Positions 8,186 to 16,470 are shown, counted from the stretch's first letter. The stretch is 64,000 bases of DNA from Coraliomargarita sp965656715 (GCA_965656715.1 CBFHLR010000004.1:1-64000); one strand, 5' to 3'. A program made the numbers and translations. The notes: generated from the sequence alone by a model not told the origin.

Positions 8186-8216
8186 TTGACTCATGTATAC
8201 TGAAATGGCTTATATT
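8186..8216 (+). promoter_or_regulatory. Candidate promoter of the repressor gene
   Basis: TTGACT at 8186 and TATATT at 8211 are separated by 19 bp, 18 bp ahead of the repressor ATG. The spacer is longer than ideal. The 105-bp space between the two divergent operons must hold both promoters and presumably the repressor operators. I do not see a repeated operator clearly enough to mark it. Confidence 0.4.
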
Positions 8217-8233
8217 ACATCTAATTCACAACT

Positions 8234-8992
8234 ATGAATACCCAGATAGATTTACCAGATTTTGGAGCGCGACTTAAAGATGTCGCCGGGCGATTCGGCG
8301 GGGTCAGGGCTCTTGCTAGAATTTCTGGCGTGGCATACGGAACTCTTCAGAAGTACGTACGAAAGAAGAATCCCGTTGAGCCCGGTTTAGGCGCACTGGA
8401 AAAGATCCTGCGCGCAACAAAAGCAGATGGCACGTGGCTAATAACCGGAGAATCTGGCACACTTGATCAAATACAAGCCGACAACTCCGCCACCCATCCA
8501 AACTTCCCAGAGTTCGACTTAAATATTTACCTTAAACATCTCCATGGAGACACGGTAAAAAAGAGACTGATCGATAGATTACGCTTCGATTACTCCAAGA
8601 TCCCTTTTCCCATAGGCAACATACCCGCAATTCGAAGCAATTTCCCTGACGAAGTATACCCCACTAAATCAAGGAGGGCGAAGGCTTTGGTTTCATATAA
8701 AATTCAGACCACTGAAATGGTGCCTACTTTCCCGATGGGACACACTGTACTGGTCGATTTATCAGACTGCGAAGTAGACAGTGACTTCTTTCTCGTTATC
8801 AGGCATACCCGTGAATCACTGATAGCGAGAGTCAATAAGATCGAAGTTGGCGACGGTGAAGAAGTGTTTTTCTGCACACCACACTGCAGACCAAGGACAT
8901 TCACACTCCAGGAAATTCACCAAAAATCACTAATCATAGGCCGCGTGACATCTATCGCCTTCGAGGATCCAAAACGGCTCCCTCTTAGCTAA
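8234..8992 (+). CDS. HTH repressor with degenerate S24 (LexA/CI-like) domain
   Basis: A 252-residue regulator built like a phage CI repressor. The N-terminal helix-turn-helix is at residues 5-60 (FGGVRALARISGVAYGTLQKYVR), followed by a linker and a C-terminal S24-like domain from about residue 155 (IQTTEMVPTFPMGHTVLVDL). In self-cleaving members the segment reads (D/N)SM-x-P with a catalytic Ser; here the Ser position is Glu (TEMVP), so autocleavage and direct SOS induction are unlikely. It is transcribed away from the tns operon across a 105-bp gap, the arrangement expected of a repressor of transposition genes. Its inducer is unknown. Confidence 0.75.
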   Translation: MNTQIDLPDFGARLKDVAGRFGGVRALARISGVAYGTLQKYVRKKNPVEPGLGALEKILRATKADGTWLITGESGTLDQIQADNSATHPNFPEFDLNIYLKHLHGDTVKKRLIDRLRFDYSKIPFPIGNIPAIRSNFPDEVYPTKSRRAKALVSYKIQTTEMVPTFPMGHTVLVDLSDCEVDSDFFLVIRHTRESLIARVNKIEVGDGEEVFFCTPHCRPRTFTLQEIHQKSLIIGRVTSIAFEDPKRLPLS

Positions 8993-8995
8993 CTA

Positions 8996-9412
8996 ATGCT
9001 GCAATTGAAACCAGTTAAGCGGCCAGCGACAAAGGACGCCCACCTCGACATGACTCAGTCCCTCAACTGGGTCGAGTGGCTCCTATATGAAGTGGTCAAA
9101 CTGGAGACACTAGCCACTTTTACATTTACCGGAAAGGCTCGTATTAGAGGTACTTTCCCAGACTGCACCGCCCGTATTTGGGCTAATGGATTAGAAGAAG
9201 CATCTACAGTCATCAAGTTCGGATTCGGCCCTTCGCATGAAATCATATGTAGCCTGAGAAAGCTTTTTGCATACGATGCACGCTCACCCTACCGGACACT
9301 CCCTCTTCAGGTATGCCTAGAGTCAAAAAAATCGACAGTTTGCTTCCAACTTGTCAGCAGGCTCGACCCTCGAAACCCTTCGGGAAGAGAGTTCTTCGCC
9401 TTATATCTATAA
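8996..9412 (+). CDS. Hypothetical protein co-transcribed with the repressor
   Basis: A 138-residue protein starting 3 bp after the repressor stop codon, so very probably in the same operon; the ATG at codon 19 is an alternative start. I see no known domain. The sequence looks like a compact alpha/beta protein with a beta-rich middle (ATFTFTGKARIRG) and an aromatic C-terminus, without signal peptide or membrane helix. It lies between the repressor and the repeat-bearing transposon end. This position in related elements often holds regulators or element-specific accessory proteins, but nothing in the sequence proves a role. Confidence 0.5.
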   Translation: MLQLKPVKRPATKDAHLDMTQSLNWVEWLLYEVVKLETLATFTFTGKARIRGTFPDCTARIWANGLEEASTVIKFGFGPSHEIICSLRKLFAYDARSPYRTLPLQVCLESKKSTVCFQLVSRLDPRNPSGREFFALYL

Positions 9413-9487
9413 GCAACAACGTGACGATTCCCAACAAGGCTTAAAGGAGTCCGGCAATCAATAATAGAGGAATACAAGCATCCCAAC

Positions 9488-9657
9488 AGTCCACACTCAT
9501 GTGAAATTAATTGAGTCCAAGCTTGTGTGAAATTTTGTCATTCAGTCCTCAGCTATGTGATTACGGTTCTTCAAAAATCGACTATTTTACCCTCAAAACA
9601 GGACAATTAGTCCGAACTCATGTGAAATTCTTGTCCACACTTATGTGATAAAGTTCA
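9488..9657. repeat. Right end of the Tn7-like element with five TnsB-type sites
   Basis: Five degenerate direct repeats of about 21 bp begin at 9488, 9514, 9544, 9609 and 9632. All share AGTCC (TGTCC in the last) and TATGTGA or a close variant. Start-to-start spacing is 26, 30, 65 and 23 bp. A cluster of several TnsB sites near one end, on the tnsA side, is the layout of the Tn7 right end. Five bases beyond the last repeat the sequence TTCA offers a CA terminal dinucleotide at 9656-9657, making 9657 the suggested boundary. The matching left end was not found and is probably outside the window. The flanking 9413-9487 and 9658-9776 hold no gene. Confidence 0.6.
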
Positions 9658-9776
9658 TAAGTGGAAAACCCAAAATGAAGGCCATTTTCGGCGCACACGG
9701 CAAGTTTTCTTTCGAGTCGCAGGTTTAAACCAATTCTGTCTCGACCCAACCACATCGCTCGACAATTTTCTAAAGC

Positions 9777-10703
9777 ATGTCGAACCCAGCCGTCCAAGCG
9801 ATCCATACTGAACTCAAGCGATTACAGTCGGAAGGGGTGGATCACGTTTTTGTGGATGACGACACACTGCGCCTGATCAAGCAGCCTAAAGAGGACTCCG
9901 CTCCGCTCCGAGCGGCACCACAGAAGCTATCCAGTGACTTAGCAGCACTCGGCAGTGATCGCGGCAGCAGCCAACCAGTCGCAAAGCCTGCACCAACCGC
10001 AGCGCCACAGCCAACCGCAGCCCCCTCGCACATCAAGCCGCTTCCTGAGCAAGCGCCTGTCATTGACTTACCTGAGGGGGATGCCGCCACGCGCATGGCT
10101 TGGCTTCGTGAACGCGTCGAGAGCTGCGAAACTTGCAAAGAACACCTCAGTGAATTTGGCAAAATTGTCTTCGGCGAGGGCAATCCCGAGGCAGACATCT
10201 TCTTCTGCGGGGAAGCCCCAGGAGCGGACGAAGAGAAGCAAGGCGTGCCCTTTATCGGCGAACCTGGACAGTTATTGACCAAAATCGTCGGTGCGATGGG
10301 CCTCAAACGAGAGGACGTCTATCTGAGCAACATTCTCAAATGGCGCCCTGAGCACGACAAGCCCTACGGCAATCGCCCGCCCACAGTGGAAGAAATGAAT
10401 TTCTGTATGCCTTACCTAAAGGCACAGATCGAAATCGTGCAGCCCAAGGTCATCGTGGCGCTAGGCAACGCGGCCGTCACTGGCCTTCTCGGCTACGACG
10501 CCCAACGTAATCTCTCACAAGTCCGCGGCCAGTGGCACGAATTCGATGGCACCGCGCTCATGATCACCTACCAGCCTTCTTATATCTTACGCAGCACGAA
10601 TAAAACCAAGCGTATCGCTTGGGAAGACATGCTCAAAGTCATGGAAAAAGTCGGCCTGGAGATCAGCGCTAAGCAGCAAGGCTACTTTTTGCCGAAAGGC
10701 TAA
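9777..10703 (+). CDS. Uracil-DNA glycosylase, family 4-like, with altered key residues
   Basis: A 308-residue protein with a non-conserved Pro/Ala-rich N-terminal region (1-105) and a uracil-DNA glycosylase domain (108-300). Motif A is clear (GEAPGADEEKQGVPFIGEPG). Family-4 enzymes hold a [4Fe-4S] cluster by four Cys. Here C117, C120 and C210 are in place, but the Cys usually found in the K-C-R-P segment is Trp189 (ILKWRP). The second motif normally reads HP(A/S)Y but is YQPSY here, with Gln266 at the His position. The protein should excise uracil from DNA, yet the substitutions raise doubt about cluster binding and chemistry. It lies next to the transposon end and is convergent with yidC. 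Confidence 0.8.
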   Translation: MSNPAVQAIHTELKRLQSEGVDHVFVDDDTLRLIKQPKEDSAPLRAAPQKLSSDLAALGSDRGSSQPVAKPAPTAAPQPTAAPSHIKPLPEQAPVIDLPEGDAATRMAWLRERVESCETCKEHLSEFGKIVFGEGNPEADIFFCGEAPGADEEKQGVPFIGEPGQLLTKIVGAMGLKREDVYLSNILKWRPEHDKPYGNRPPTVEEMNFCMPYLKAQIEIVQPKVIVALGNAAVTGLLGYDAQRNLSQVRGQWHEFDGTALMITYQPSYILRSTNKTKRIAWEDMLKVMEKVGLEISAKQQGYFLPKG

Positions 10704-10712
10704 CACGCCACC

Positions 10713-10782
10713 GTAGGGGCGAGCGTTTCGCACGCCCGTCATGCGTCTCAAGATCAGCGGGCGCGTCAAGACGCGCCCCTAC
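10713..10782. repeat. REP-like dispersed palindrome (GTAGGGGCG type)
   Basis: GTAGGGGCG at 10713-10721 is matched by CGCCCCTAC at 10774-10782, with further internal pairing (GGGCGCGTC/GACGCGCCC). It lies between the convergent ends of the glycosylase gene and yidC, where such elements do not disturb coding. Confidence 0.6.
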
Positions 10783-10785
10783 AAA

Positions 10786-10835
10786 AAAGCAGGAAACAAG
10801 GATGCTGCCGAAGCGCATTCCTCATTTCCTGCTTT
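10786..10835. terminator. Bidirectional terminator between the glycosylase gene and yidC
   Basis: An 11-bp perfect stem AAAGCAGGAAA (10786-10796) / TTTCCTGCTTT (10825-10835) with a 28-nt loop and A/T runs on both sides serves the two convergent genes. Confidence 0.7.
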
Positions 10836-10858
10836 CTTAGTTAAGGCCTGATCCAGTC

Positions 10859-12676
10859 TTACTTCTTTTTCTTGGACTTGGTGCCCTTACCAGTTGCCGT
10901 CGCTGGCTCAAGTGGCTCGTCCGGCATCGCATTGGTAATCTTCTGCTGAATGATGGTCAGAATATTCTGCATCGTCCAGTAAAGCACCAGACCAGAAGAG
11001 AAATTGTAGAGGAAGATCAGGAACACAAACGGCAGGAATTTGAAGATCTTCTGCTGCGCTGGGTCGGCTGTTGGCGAGACCGGCATCATGCTCATTTGCA
11101 AGAACATGGTGACACCCATGATGATTGGCAGGATGTTGATTGGGAAACCTGCTATTTCGAACATCGTGTCCGGCATCGAAAGGTCCTTCACCCAGAGGAA
11201 CGGCTCATGGCGCAGCTCAGATGCGGTGCGCAACATATAGAACAGACCGAGAAAAATCGGCATCTGAATAAACAGCGGCAAGCAGCCCGCGACCGGATTC
11301 ACACGGTGCTCACGGAAGAGCTTGAGCGTCTCCTGCTGCATCTTCTGCGGGTTGTCCGCATACTTTTCCTTCAGCTCGGCCATTGGGCCCTGGATCTTAG
11401 CCATGCGCTTCTGAGACTTACTGGCCTTGGCAGTGAGCGGCCAGAACACACCCTTGATGCAGATGGTCATAATAATAATCGACCAGCCCCAACTCGGCAC
11501 GATGCCGTGAATGAAATACATGAATGACAAGAGCAGCTTGCTGATAAAGCTCAGGAAGCCGAATTGCATGACCTCGTCCTGATAGTTACCAAGTGCTTGC
11601 AGGCGCTTGAACTCCTTCGGGCCAACGTAGTATTCGAAATCAATGGACTGCTGGGTGCCCGGCTCAATGGTGCCAAACTCATAGCCTGCGCTACCGGAAA
11701 TACCTGCACGTGCTTTTTCACCATCGCCCTTCGGCGCAGTTGGCACTTGATCGATCAACACGTCACTGGCTGCAGCCCCCGAAGAAAGCACGGCTGCGAA
11801 AAACTGATTCTTCACCGAAGTCCATTGCGCATTCACACTGTCCTTTTCGATGCGCTGACGCGCTTCACGTGCACCAATCCCCAAGAAGCCACCACTGCCG
11901 GTGAGTTTGTTGATCGCGATGAACTTGGACTTGTCGCCATTGAAGTAGCCGACGTTGAGATAGCTTGGAAGCGCCTTCTCGTTGATGGGACGCGAGGTGC
12001 CGAGATTCAAATATACATTGGAGATGGCCTTTGGCGCGTCGGAGCTATTGGCGAAGCTTGTGTTGTGCTGGATAACGTAAGGCTCTGCATCACTACCACT
12101 GGCGGCCAACTCGTAGCTACGGCGAATGGTCAGACCGTTGCCTGCATTGAACGCGAAGGTGATCGCCGTATCGGTCTGCGACTCGACGACGAAGTTGCGG
12201 TTGAATTCAACGGTTTCACCAGTCGCCTTAGCAATGCTCAGGCTGAGCGCTGGCAGGAAGCCGTCTTCATTGAAAATATAGTCGTCACGCTCACCACGCT
12301 TGGTTGTGAGGAAGGCGACTTCGCGGATCGCACCACCGCTAGTGGTAAATTCGACTTCAATATGGTCGTTGGCCAAAACGACGGTCTTAGCCTCAGCTTC
12401 AGGAATTTCAGCGGCCTCAATAACCTCGGCAGTCTCAGCCACATCTTGAGCAATCAGATCGAGCATCGAATCGCTCTGTGTCGCGGCATCCGCAGGAGCA
12501 ATCACTGCGTCGGCTGGTGTCGTGCTCGTGCCCCCTTCCAATGCAGCGACTTCTTGATTGGCTTGTTCAAGGGCCTGCTGGCGTTGTTGCTCAGACAGCT
12601 GTGACTGCTGTGTGAACATAAAATAAAGGCCGCCTGCGATGCAGATGATGCCTAGGATCGTGTTTTTCTTATCCAT
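10859..12676 (-). CDS. yidC: Membrane protein insertase YidC
   Basis: A 605-residue insertase that places proteins into the inner membrane, alone or with SecYEG. It has an N-terminal membrane anchor (TILGIICIAGGLYFMF), a large periplasmic beta domain to about residue 370, then the conserved five-helix core with LLSFMYFIHGIVPSWGWSII and GCLPLFIQMPIFLGLFYML, and a C-terminal Lys-rich tail. Length is somewhat greater than the E. coli protein because of the Ala/Glu/Asp-rich stretch after the anchor. It follows yidD by 6 bp in the conserved rpmH-rnpA-yidD-yidC order. Confidence 0.97.
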   Translation of the reverse strand: MDKKNTILGIICIAGGLYFMFTQQSQLSEQQRQQALEQANQEVAALEGGTSTTPADAVIAPADAATQSDSMLDLIAQDVAETAEVIEAAEIPEAEAKTVVLANDHIEVEFTTSGGAIREVAFLTTKRGERDDYIFNEDGFLPALSLSIAKATGETVEFNRNFVVESQTDTAITFAFNAGNGLTIRRSYELAASGSDAEPYVIQHNTSFANSSDAPKAISNVYLNLGTSRPINEKALPSYLNVGYFNGDKSKFIAINKLTGSGGFLGIGAREARQRIEKDSVNAQWTSVKNQFFAAVLSSGAAASDVLIDQVPTAPKGDGEKARAGISGSAGYEFGTIEPGTQQSIDFEYYVGPKEFKRLQALGNYQDEVMQFGFLSFISKLLLSFMYFIHGIVPSWGWSIIIMTICIKGVFWPLTAKASKSQKRMAKIQGPMAELKEKYADNPQKMQQETLKLFREHRVNPVAGCLPLFIQMPIFLGLFYMLRTASELRHEPFLWVKDLSMPDTMFEIAGFPINILPIIMGVTMFLQMSMMPVSPTADPAQQKIFKFLPFVFLIFLYNFSSGLVLYWTMQNILTIIQQKITNAMPDEPLEPATATGKGTKSKKKK

Positions 12677-12682
12677 CTAGAT

Positions 12683-12978
12683 TTAACGTGAAGGAAGGTG
12701 CATGTCGTCTTGCTCGGTGCTTTTCAAGTCTGGAACCGGATCAAATCCTCCGGGGTGCCAGGGATGACAGCGCAAAATGCGGCGCAAACCTAGCCATGAG
12801 CCACGAATGAAGCCGTGCTGCAGCAGCGCGGTGCGCGTATAGCAGGAGCAAGTCGGTTGAAATCGACAGCCACAACTGGTGCCGAAGAGAAGTTGTTTGA
12901 GTGGAGAAAGAACGAGTTGGTAAGCCCGCACCAAGAGTGCGGCGAGTCGCGCAGGAATCGAGGCTGTGGGCTGCGAGC

Positions 12979-12982
<4 letters not shown>
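12683..12982 (-). CDS. yidD: Membrane protein insertion efficiency factor YidD
   Basis: A 99-residue protein with the YidD signature: LVRAYQLVLSPLKQLLFG, then CGCRFQPTCSCYTRTAL and GLRRILRCHPWHPGGFDPVP. It is a small peripheral membrane protein that assists YidC-dependent insertion. It overlaps the end of rnpA by four bases (ATGA), indicating translational coupling, and precedes yidC. Confidence 0.95.
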
Positions 12983-13329
<347 letters not shown>

Positions 13330-13355
13330 GGCCCCGATAAAAAGCGCGGCAGCAA

Positions 13356-13583
13356 TTAAGCAGCCAGACGGCGACGACNNNNNNNNNNNNNNNNNNNNNN
13401 NNNNNNNNNNNNNNNNNNNNNNNNNNNNNNNNNNNNNNNNNNNNNNNNNNNNNNNNNNNNNNNNNNNNNNNNNNNNGCGCGGCGAGCGGCTAGGACCTTG
13501 CGGCCACCTACAGTTGCTTTACGAGCGCGGTAGCCGAATTTGCGTGCGCGGCGAAGTTTGGAAGGTCGAAATGTTGGTTGCAT
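13356..13583 (-). CDS. rpmH: 50S ribosomal protein L34 (interrupted by an assembly gap)
   Basis: The N-terminal 35 residues (MQPTFRPSKLRRARKFGYRA...) and the last six (RRRLAA) are those of L34, a small basic protein of the large ribosomal subunit. The start at 13583 has an AAGGAG site seven bases upstream. L34 is normally 44-52 residues, so only about four residues should be missing; the 98-N run is therefore much longer than the real gap. First gene of the rpmH-rnpA-yidD-yidC group. Confidence 0.93.
   Translation of the reverse strand: MQPTFRPSKLRRARKFGYRARKATVGGRKVLAARRXXXXXXXXXXXXXXXXXXXXXXXXXXXXXXXXXXRRRLAA
13379..13476. other. Assembly gap (98 N)
   Basis: A run of Ns inside rpmH. From the expected length of L34 the true missing sequence is about 10-15 bases. 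Confidence 0.9.
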
Positions 13584-13687
13584 CGTAATATCTCCTTGGA
13601 AAGTGCTGAAAAAGCGGAGGAGAAAAACCTCTGCCCTCTCCGCTGTCAAGGACTCAAAATAGAGAATTTTCGGTTAATTGAGCCCCC

Positions 13688-13763
13688 CGAAATCGAAATC
13701 CTCATCGAAATCGCAATCGTCAAGTCCTTCTCGATTTGGATTTCGATGAGGATTTCGATTTCG
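13688..13763. repeat. 25-bp perfect inverted repeat (ATCGAAATC type)
   Basis: A perfect 25-bp inverted repeat, arms 13688-13712 and 13739-13763 with a 26-nt loop, is built from ATCGAAATC words. It lies between the divergent rpmH and nspC genes. A related half copy (GATTTCGATAAGGATT...) is at 39205-39230 upstream of rho, so it is a dispersed element. Confidence 0.75.
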
Positions 13764-13821
13764 ACCTATCCTAAAATTCGGCTCGCACACTGCCTGTCGC
13801 TGCACATTTTGCAACTCAACA

Positions 13822-15030
13822 ATGGCTCAAGATCCGACACCTCCACTGACTCCGGAGCGCCTCGAAGCGCTACAAAGCATCCCAGCAGACCAGGCACCTT
13901 CACCTGCCTATGTGGTGCAACTGGATCGGCTCGAGGCCAATTGCCAAGTCCTTAAATCCGTCGCGGAACGATCGGGCGCACGCATACTCTTGGCGCTCAA
14001 GGGCTTCGCCTGCCACAGCACCTTTCCGATCATTTCGCAGTATCTCAGCGGCACCACCTCCAGTGGACTCCACGAGGCCCTCCTAGCTCAGGAGCACTTT
14101 GGCAAGGAAGTCCATGTGTATTCACCCGCCTACAAAGCCAGAGAGCTGCACACACTCAGCCGCTTCGCGCACACGCTGGTATTCAACTCAGCCCAGCAAC
14201 TCGCATCCGGACTCCAGGCGCTCGATGGACAGCGTCGGCCCGAAATCGGCCTACGTGTGAATCCCGAATATTCCGAAGTCGAAACTGAACTCTACGATCC
14301 CTGTTCCCCCTGCTCGCGCCTCGGAACTACCCGCTCTGCTCTTAACGCCGCACTTGAAAAGCTCCCCAAGGATCTGCTCAGCCAACTCGACGGCCTGCAC
14401 TTTCACGCCCTCTGTGAACAGGACGCCGATGCACTCGAACATACCGCCAATGCCTTTGAGGAGAAATTCGGCGACCTGATCCCCGGCCTGAAGTGGCTCA
14501 ACTTCGGCGGCGGACATCACATCACTCGCCCTGGCTACGACATTGAGCGCCTGATCCGCGTGGTGCGCCGCTTTCGCGAACGCTACGAAGTCGAAGTGTA
14601 TCTGGAGCCTGGCGAAGCAGTCGCCCTCCATACCGGCGTGCTAGTCGTCACAGTGCTCGATATTTTGGAAGCTGGCGGGAAGCAGTTGGTGATCACTGAC
14701 TCGTCCGCGACCTGTCACATGCCCGACGTGTTGGAAATGCCCTATCGACCGAATATTCTCGGCGCGGGTAAACCAGACGAACATCCGCACAGCTATCGCA
14801 TCGGCGGCATGTCCTGCCTAGCGGGCGATATAGTCGGCGATTACTCCTTTGCAGAGCCACTGAAAGTCGGCCAACGACTCGTCTTCCTAGACATGTCGCA
14901 CTACACCATGGTCAAGACCACGACCTTCAACGGTGTGCCTCTACCGGCGATCTGCACACACAGCGCCGGAGCCGGATTACGAACGATTCGCCAATTCGGT
15001 TACGAAGACTATCGCACACGGCTTTCATAA
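13822..15030 (+). CDS. nspC: Carboxynorspermidine decarboxylase
   Basis: A 402-residue PLP enzyme of the alanine racemase/ornithine decarboxylase fold III group that makes norspermidine or spermidine from the carboxy-precursor. PLP lysine is K60 in ILLALKGFACH. The diagnostic late motifs are present: LNFGGGHHITRPGYD, YLEPGEAV, DSSATCHMPDVLEMPYRP and IGGMSCLAGDIVGDY. The N-terminal 25 residues are not conserved. No carboxynorspermidine dehydrogenase gene is adjacent. The gene reads away from rpmH; the 25-bp inverted repeat lies in its upstream region. Confidence 0.93.
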   Translation: MAQDPTPPLTPERLEALQSIPADQAPSPAYVVQLDRLEANCQVLKSVAERSGARILLALKGFACHSTFPIISQYLSGTTSSGLHEALLAQEHFGKEVHVYSPAYKARELHTLSRFAHTLVFNSAQQLASGLQALDGQRRPEIGLRVNPEYSEVETELYDPCSPCSRLGTTRSALNAALEKLPKDLLSQLDGLHFHALCEQDADALEHTANAFEEKFGDLIPGLKWLNFGGGHHITRPGYDIERLIRVVRRFRERYEVEVYLEPGEAVALHTGVLVVTVLDILEAGGKQLVITDSSATCHMPDVLEMPYRPNILGAGKPDEHPHSYRIGGMSCLAGDIVGDYSFAEPLKVGQRLVFLDMSHYTMVKTTTFNGVPLPAICTHSAGAGLRTIRQFGYEDYRTRLS

Positions 15031-15076
15031 TTGCCAACGGGGTGTTTTACTCATCAACTGGCCAGATATTTTATTC

Positions 15077-15211
15077 ATGAGCCGATTGGAACCAAAAGGA
15101 ATCTTTCTGGGTCTAGTGCTACTTGCACTGGCGATTCTCTCCAGTGTATTGATTTTTAAACTACGCCCGATTCCAGAGTCCACCCCGCAAGATACCGCTC
15201 AAACTCCATGA
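15077..15211 (+). CDS. 44-residue single-pass membrane peptide
   Basis: A small frame starting MSRLEPKGIFLGLVLL, with one hydrophobic helix (about residues 8-27) and a short Pro/Thr-rich tail. Its stop overlaps the ATG of the following histidine kinase (ATGA), which supports real, coupled translation. I do not recognise it. It may be a small partner or regulator of the kinase. Confidence 0.5.
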   Translation: MSRLEPKGIFLGLVLLALAILSSVLIFKLRPIPESTPQDTAQTP

Positions 15212-16470
15212 AGCTCAGCGAACACGCATTCATCCGCAGCATCTCTCCAGAACGTCGAGACAGCATTCTCGCCGAGATCGAGATACTGAGCCCGCGTGAA
15301 GGTGCGACCATTTTTGAGGAGAACAGTTATCCGGATGCACTCTTTGTTCTGCTCGAAGGCAGTGTTATTTTCACCAAAGTAAAGCCAGACGGTAGCCTTC
15401 AAAATGTCAGCCATTGCGGCGAAGGTGCCCTCTTCGGCGAAGTGGGCGTATTCACCGAAGAGCGCCGTGCCCTGCGTGCAGTCGCTGGCCCCAATGCAGT
15501 GCTCGGCTGTGTGCCGAAGGCAACCGTCGTCAAGATCATTGAAGACGCTGAGCCTGTGCGCAAAGTGCTGGAGAGCGTCATCCATCACCTAAAGAGCACC
15601 ACTTCTCATTATATGGAAGATGTGATGCGCACAGAAAAGCTCACACTCGTGGGCACCATGGTGTCATCCCTGCTGCACGACTTCAAGAACCCGGTTTCAA
15701 CCATTAGCCTCGGAACGGATCTCATCCAGCAACTCCACGGCGACGACCCACAAACGGTCAAAGTCTGCGGCATGATCGCTGCGCAAACGCGCCGTATGGT
15801 CGACATGGCCAACGACCTCGCCGNNNNNNNNNNNNNNNNNNNNNNNNNNNNNNNNNNNNNNNNNNNNNNNNNNNNNNNNNNNNNNNNNNNNNNNNNNNNN
15901 NNNNNNNNNNNNNNNNNNNNNGACCCACAAACGGTCAAAGTCTGCGGCATGATCGCTGCGCAAACGCGCCGTATGGTCGACATGGCCAACGACCTCGCCG
16001 CCTTTGCACGCGGCGAAGAAGAAATCGAACACGCGCACATCCGCATCGAGCAACTGTTTAACACCTTCAAAGAATTAAACGGCCTCTTCTTTGACGATGA
16101 ATCCGTCTCGGTCGATATGCGGCACAACAACGTCGCGTTCTATGGTGATGCGACCAAGTTATTGCGCGTTCTGCAAAATCTAGTGTCCAACGCGATCGAA
16201 GCAATTCATCAAACTGAACTCTCCGGAGAAGTCGTCGTTTCTGCAGAAGAAGTCGGCGAGCGTGTGCATCTCATCGTGCGCGACAATGGCCCCGGCATCC
16301 CCGAAGAAATTCAAACCAAATTCTTCGAACCTTTCGTCACCTACGGAAAGAGTGGCGGCACTGGACTCGGCACAGCGATTGTGCAATCCATCGTCGACGC
16401 TCACAACGGTAGTATCGCTTTCACGACAAGCGGAAAAGGCACCACCTTTACGATTAAGCTGCCTCAGTAA
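15208..16470 (+). CDS. Histidine kinase with cyclic-nucleotide-binding domain
   Basis: A soluble sensor kinase. Residues about 1-135 form a cNMP-binding-type beta barrel (FEENSYPDALFVLLEGSVIFTKV, GEGALFGEVGVFTEERRALRA). The kinase core follows with phospho-acceptor H157 in LLHDFKNPVSTIS, an N box RVLQNLVSNAIEAI and G boxes DNGPGIPEEI and GGTGLGTAIV. The encoded length with gap and duplicated flank is 420 residues; removing the 98 Ns and the repeated 79 bp restores a frame of 361 residues. The conserved Arg of true cAMP-binding barrels is not obvious to me, so the ligand is uncertain. It has no membrane segment but is coupled to a small membrane peptide gene. Confidence 0.85.
   Translation: MKLSEHAFIRSISPERRDSILAEIEILSPREGATIFEENSYPDALFVLLEGSVIFTKVKPDGSLQNVSHCGEGALFGEVGVFTEERRALRAVAGPNAVLGCVPKATVVKIIEDAEPVRKVLESVIHHLKSTTSHYMEDVMRTEKLTLVGTMVSSLLHDFKNPVSTISLGTDLIQQLHGDDPQTVKVCGMIAAQTRRMVDMANDLAXXXXXXXXXXXXXXXXXXXXXXXXXXXXXXXXXDPQTVKVCGMIAAQTRRMVDMANDLAAFARGEEEIEHAHIRIEQLFNTFKELNGLFFDDESVSVDMRHNNVAFYGDATKLLRVLQNLVSNAIEAIHQTELSGEVVVSAEEVGERVHLIVRDNGPGIPEEIQTKFFEPFVTYGKSGGTGLGTAIVQSIVDAHNGSIAFTTSGKGTTFTIKLPQ
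15824..15921. other. Assembly gap (98 N) with duplicated 79-bp flanks
   Basis: The 79 bp before the gap (15745-15823) are identical to the 79 bp after it (15922-16000). Gap plus one copy is 177 bp, a multiple of three. Two contigs overlap here and were scaffolded without merging. Confidence 0.9.

Noticed and set aside
9488..9652. Short direct repeats that could be taken for a CRISPR array
   Set aside because: The repeats are degenerate, spacing is irregular (23-65 bp), and no cas gene is near. Placement beside tnsA fits TnsB sites.
11564..12604. 346-codon frame opposite yidC
   Set aside because: Lies entirely within the conserved yidC gene; no domain or ribosome-binding site.
15745..16000. 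Apparent tandem duplication within the histidine kinase
   Set aside because: The two identical 79-bp copies are separated exactly by an N gap, and removal restores a normal HisKA domain; it is a scaffolding artefact. The same applies at 38033-38288.
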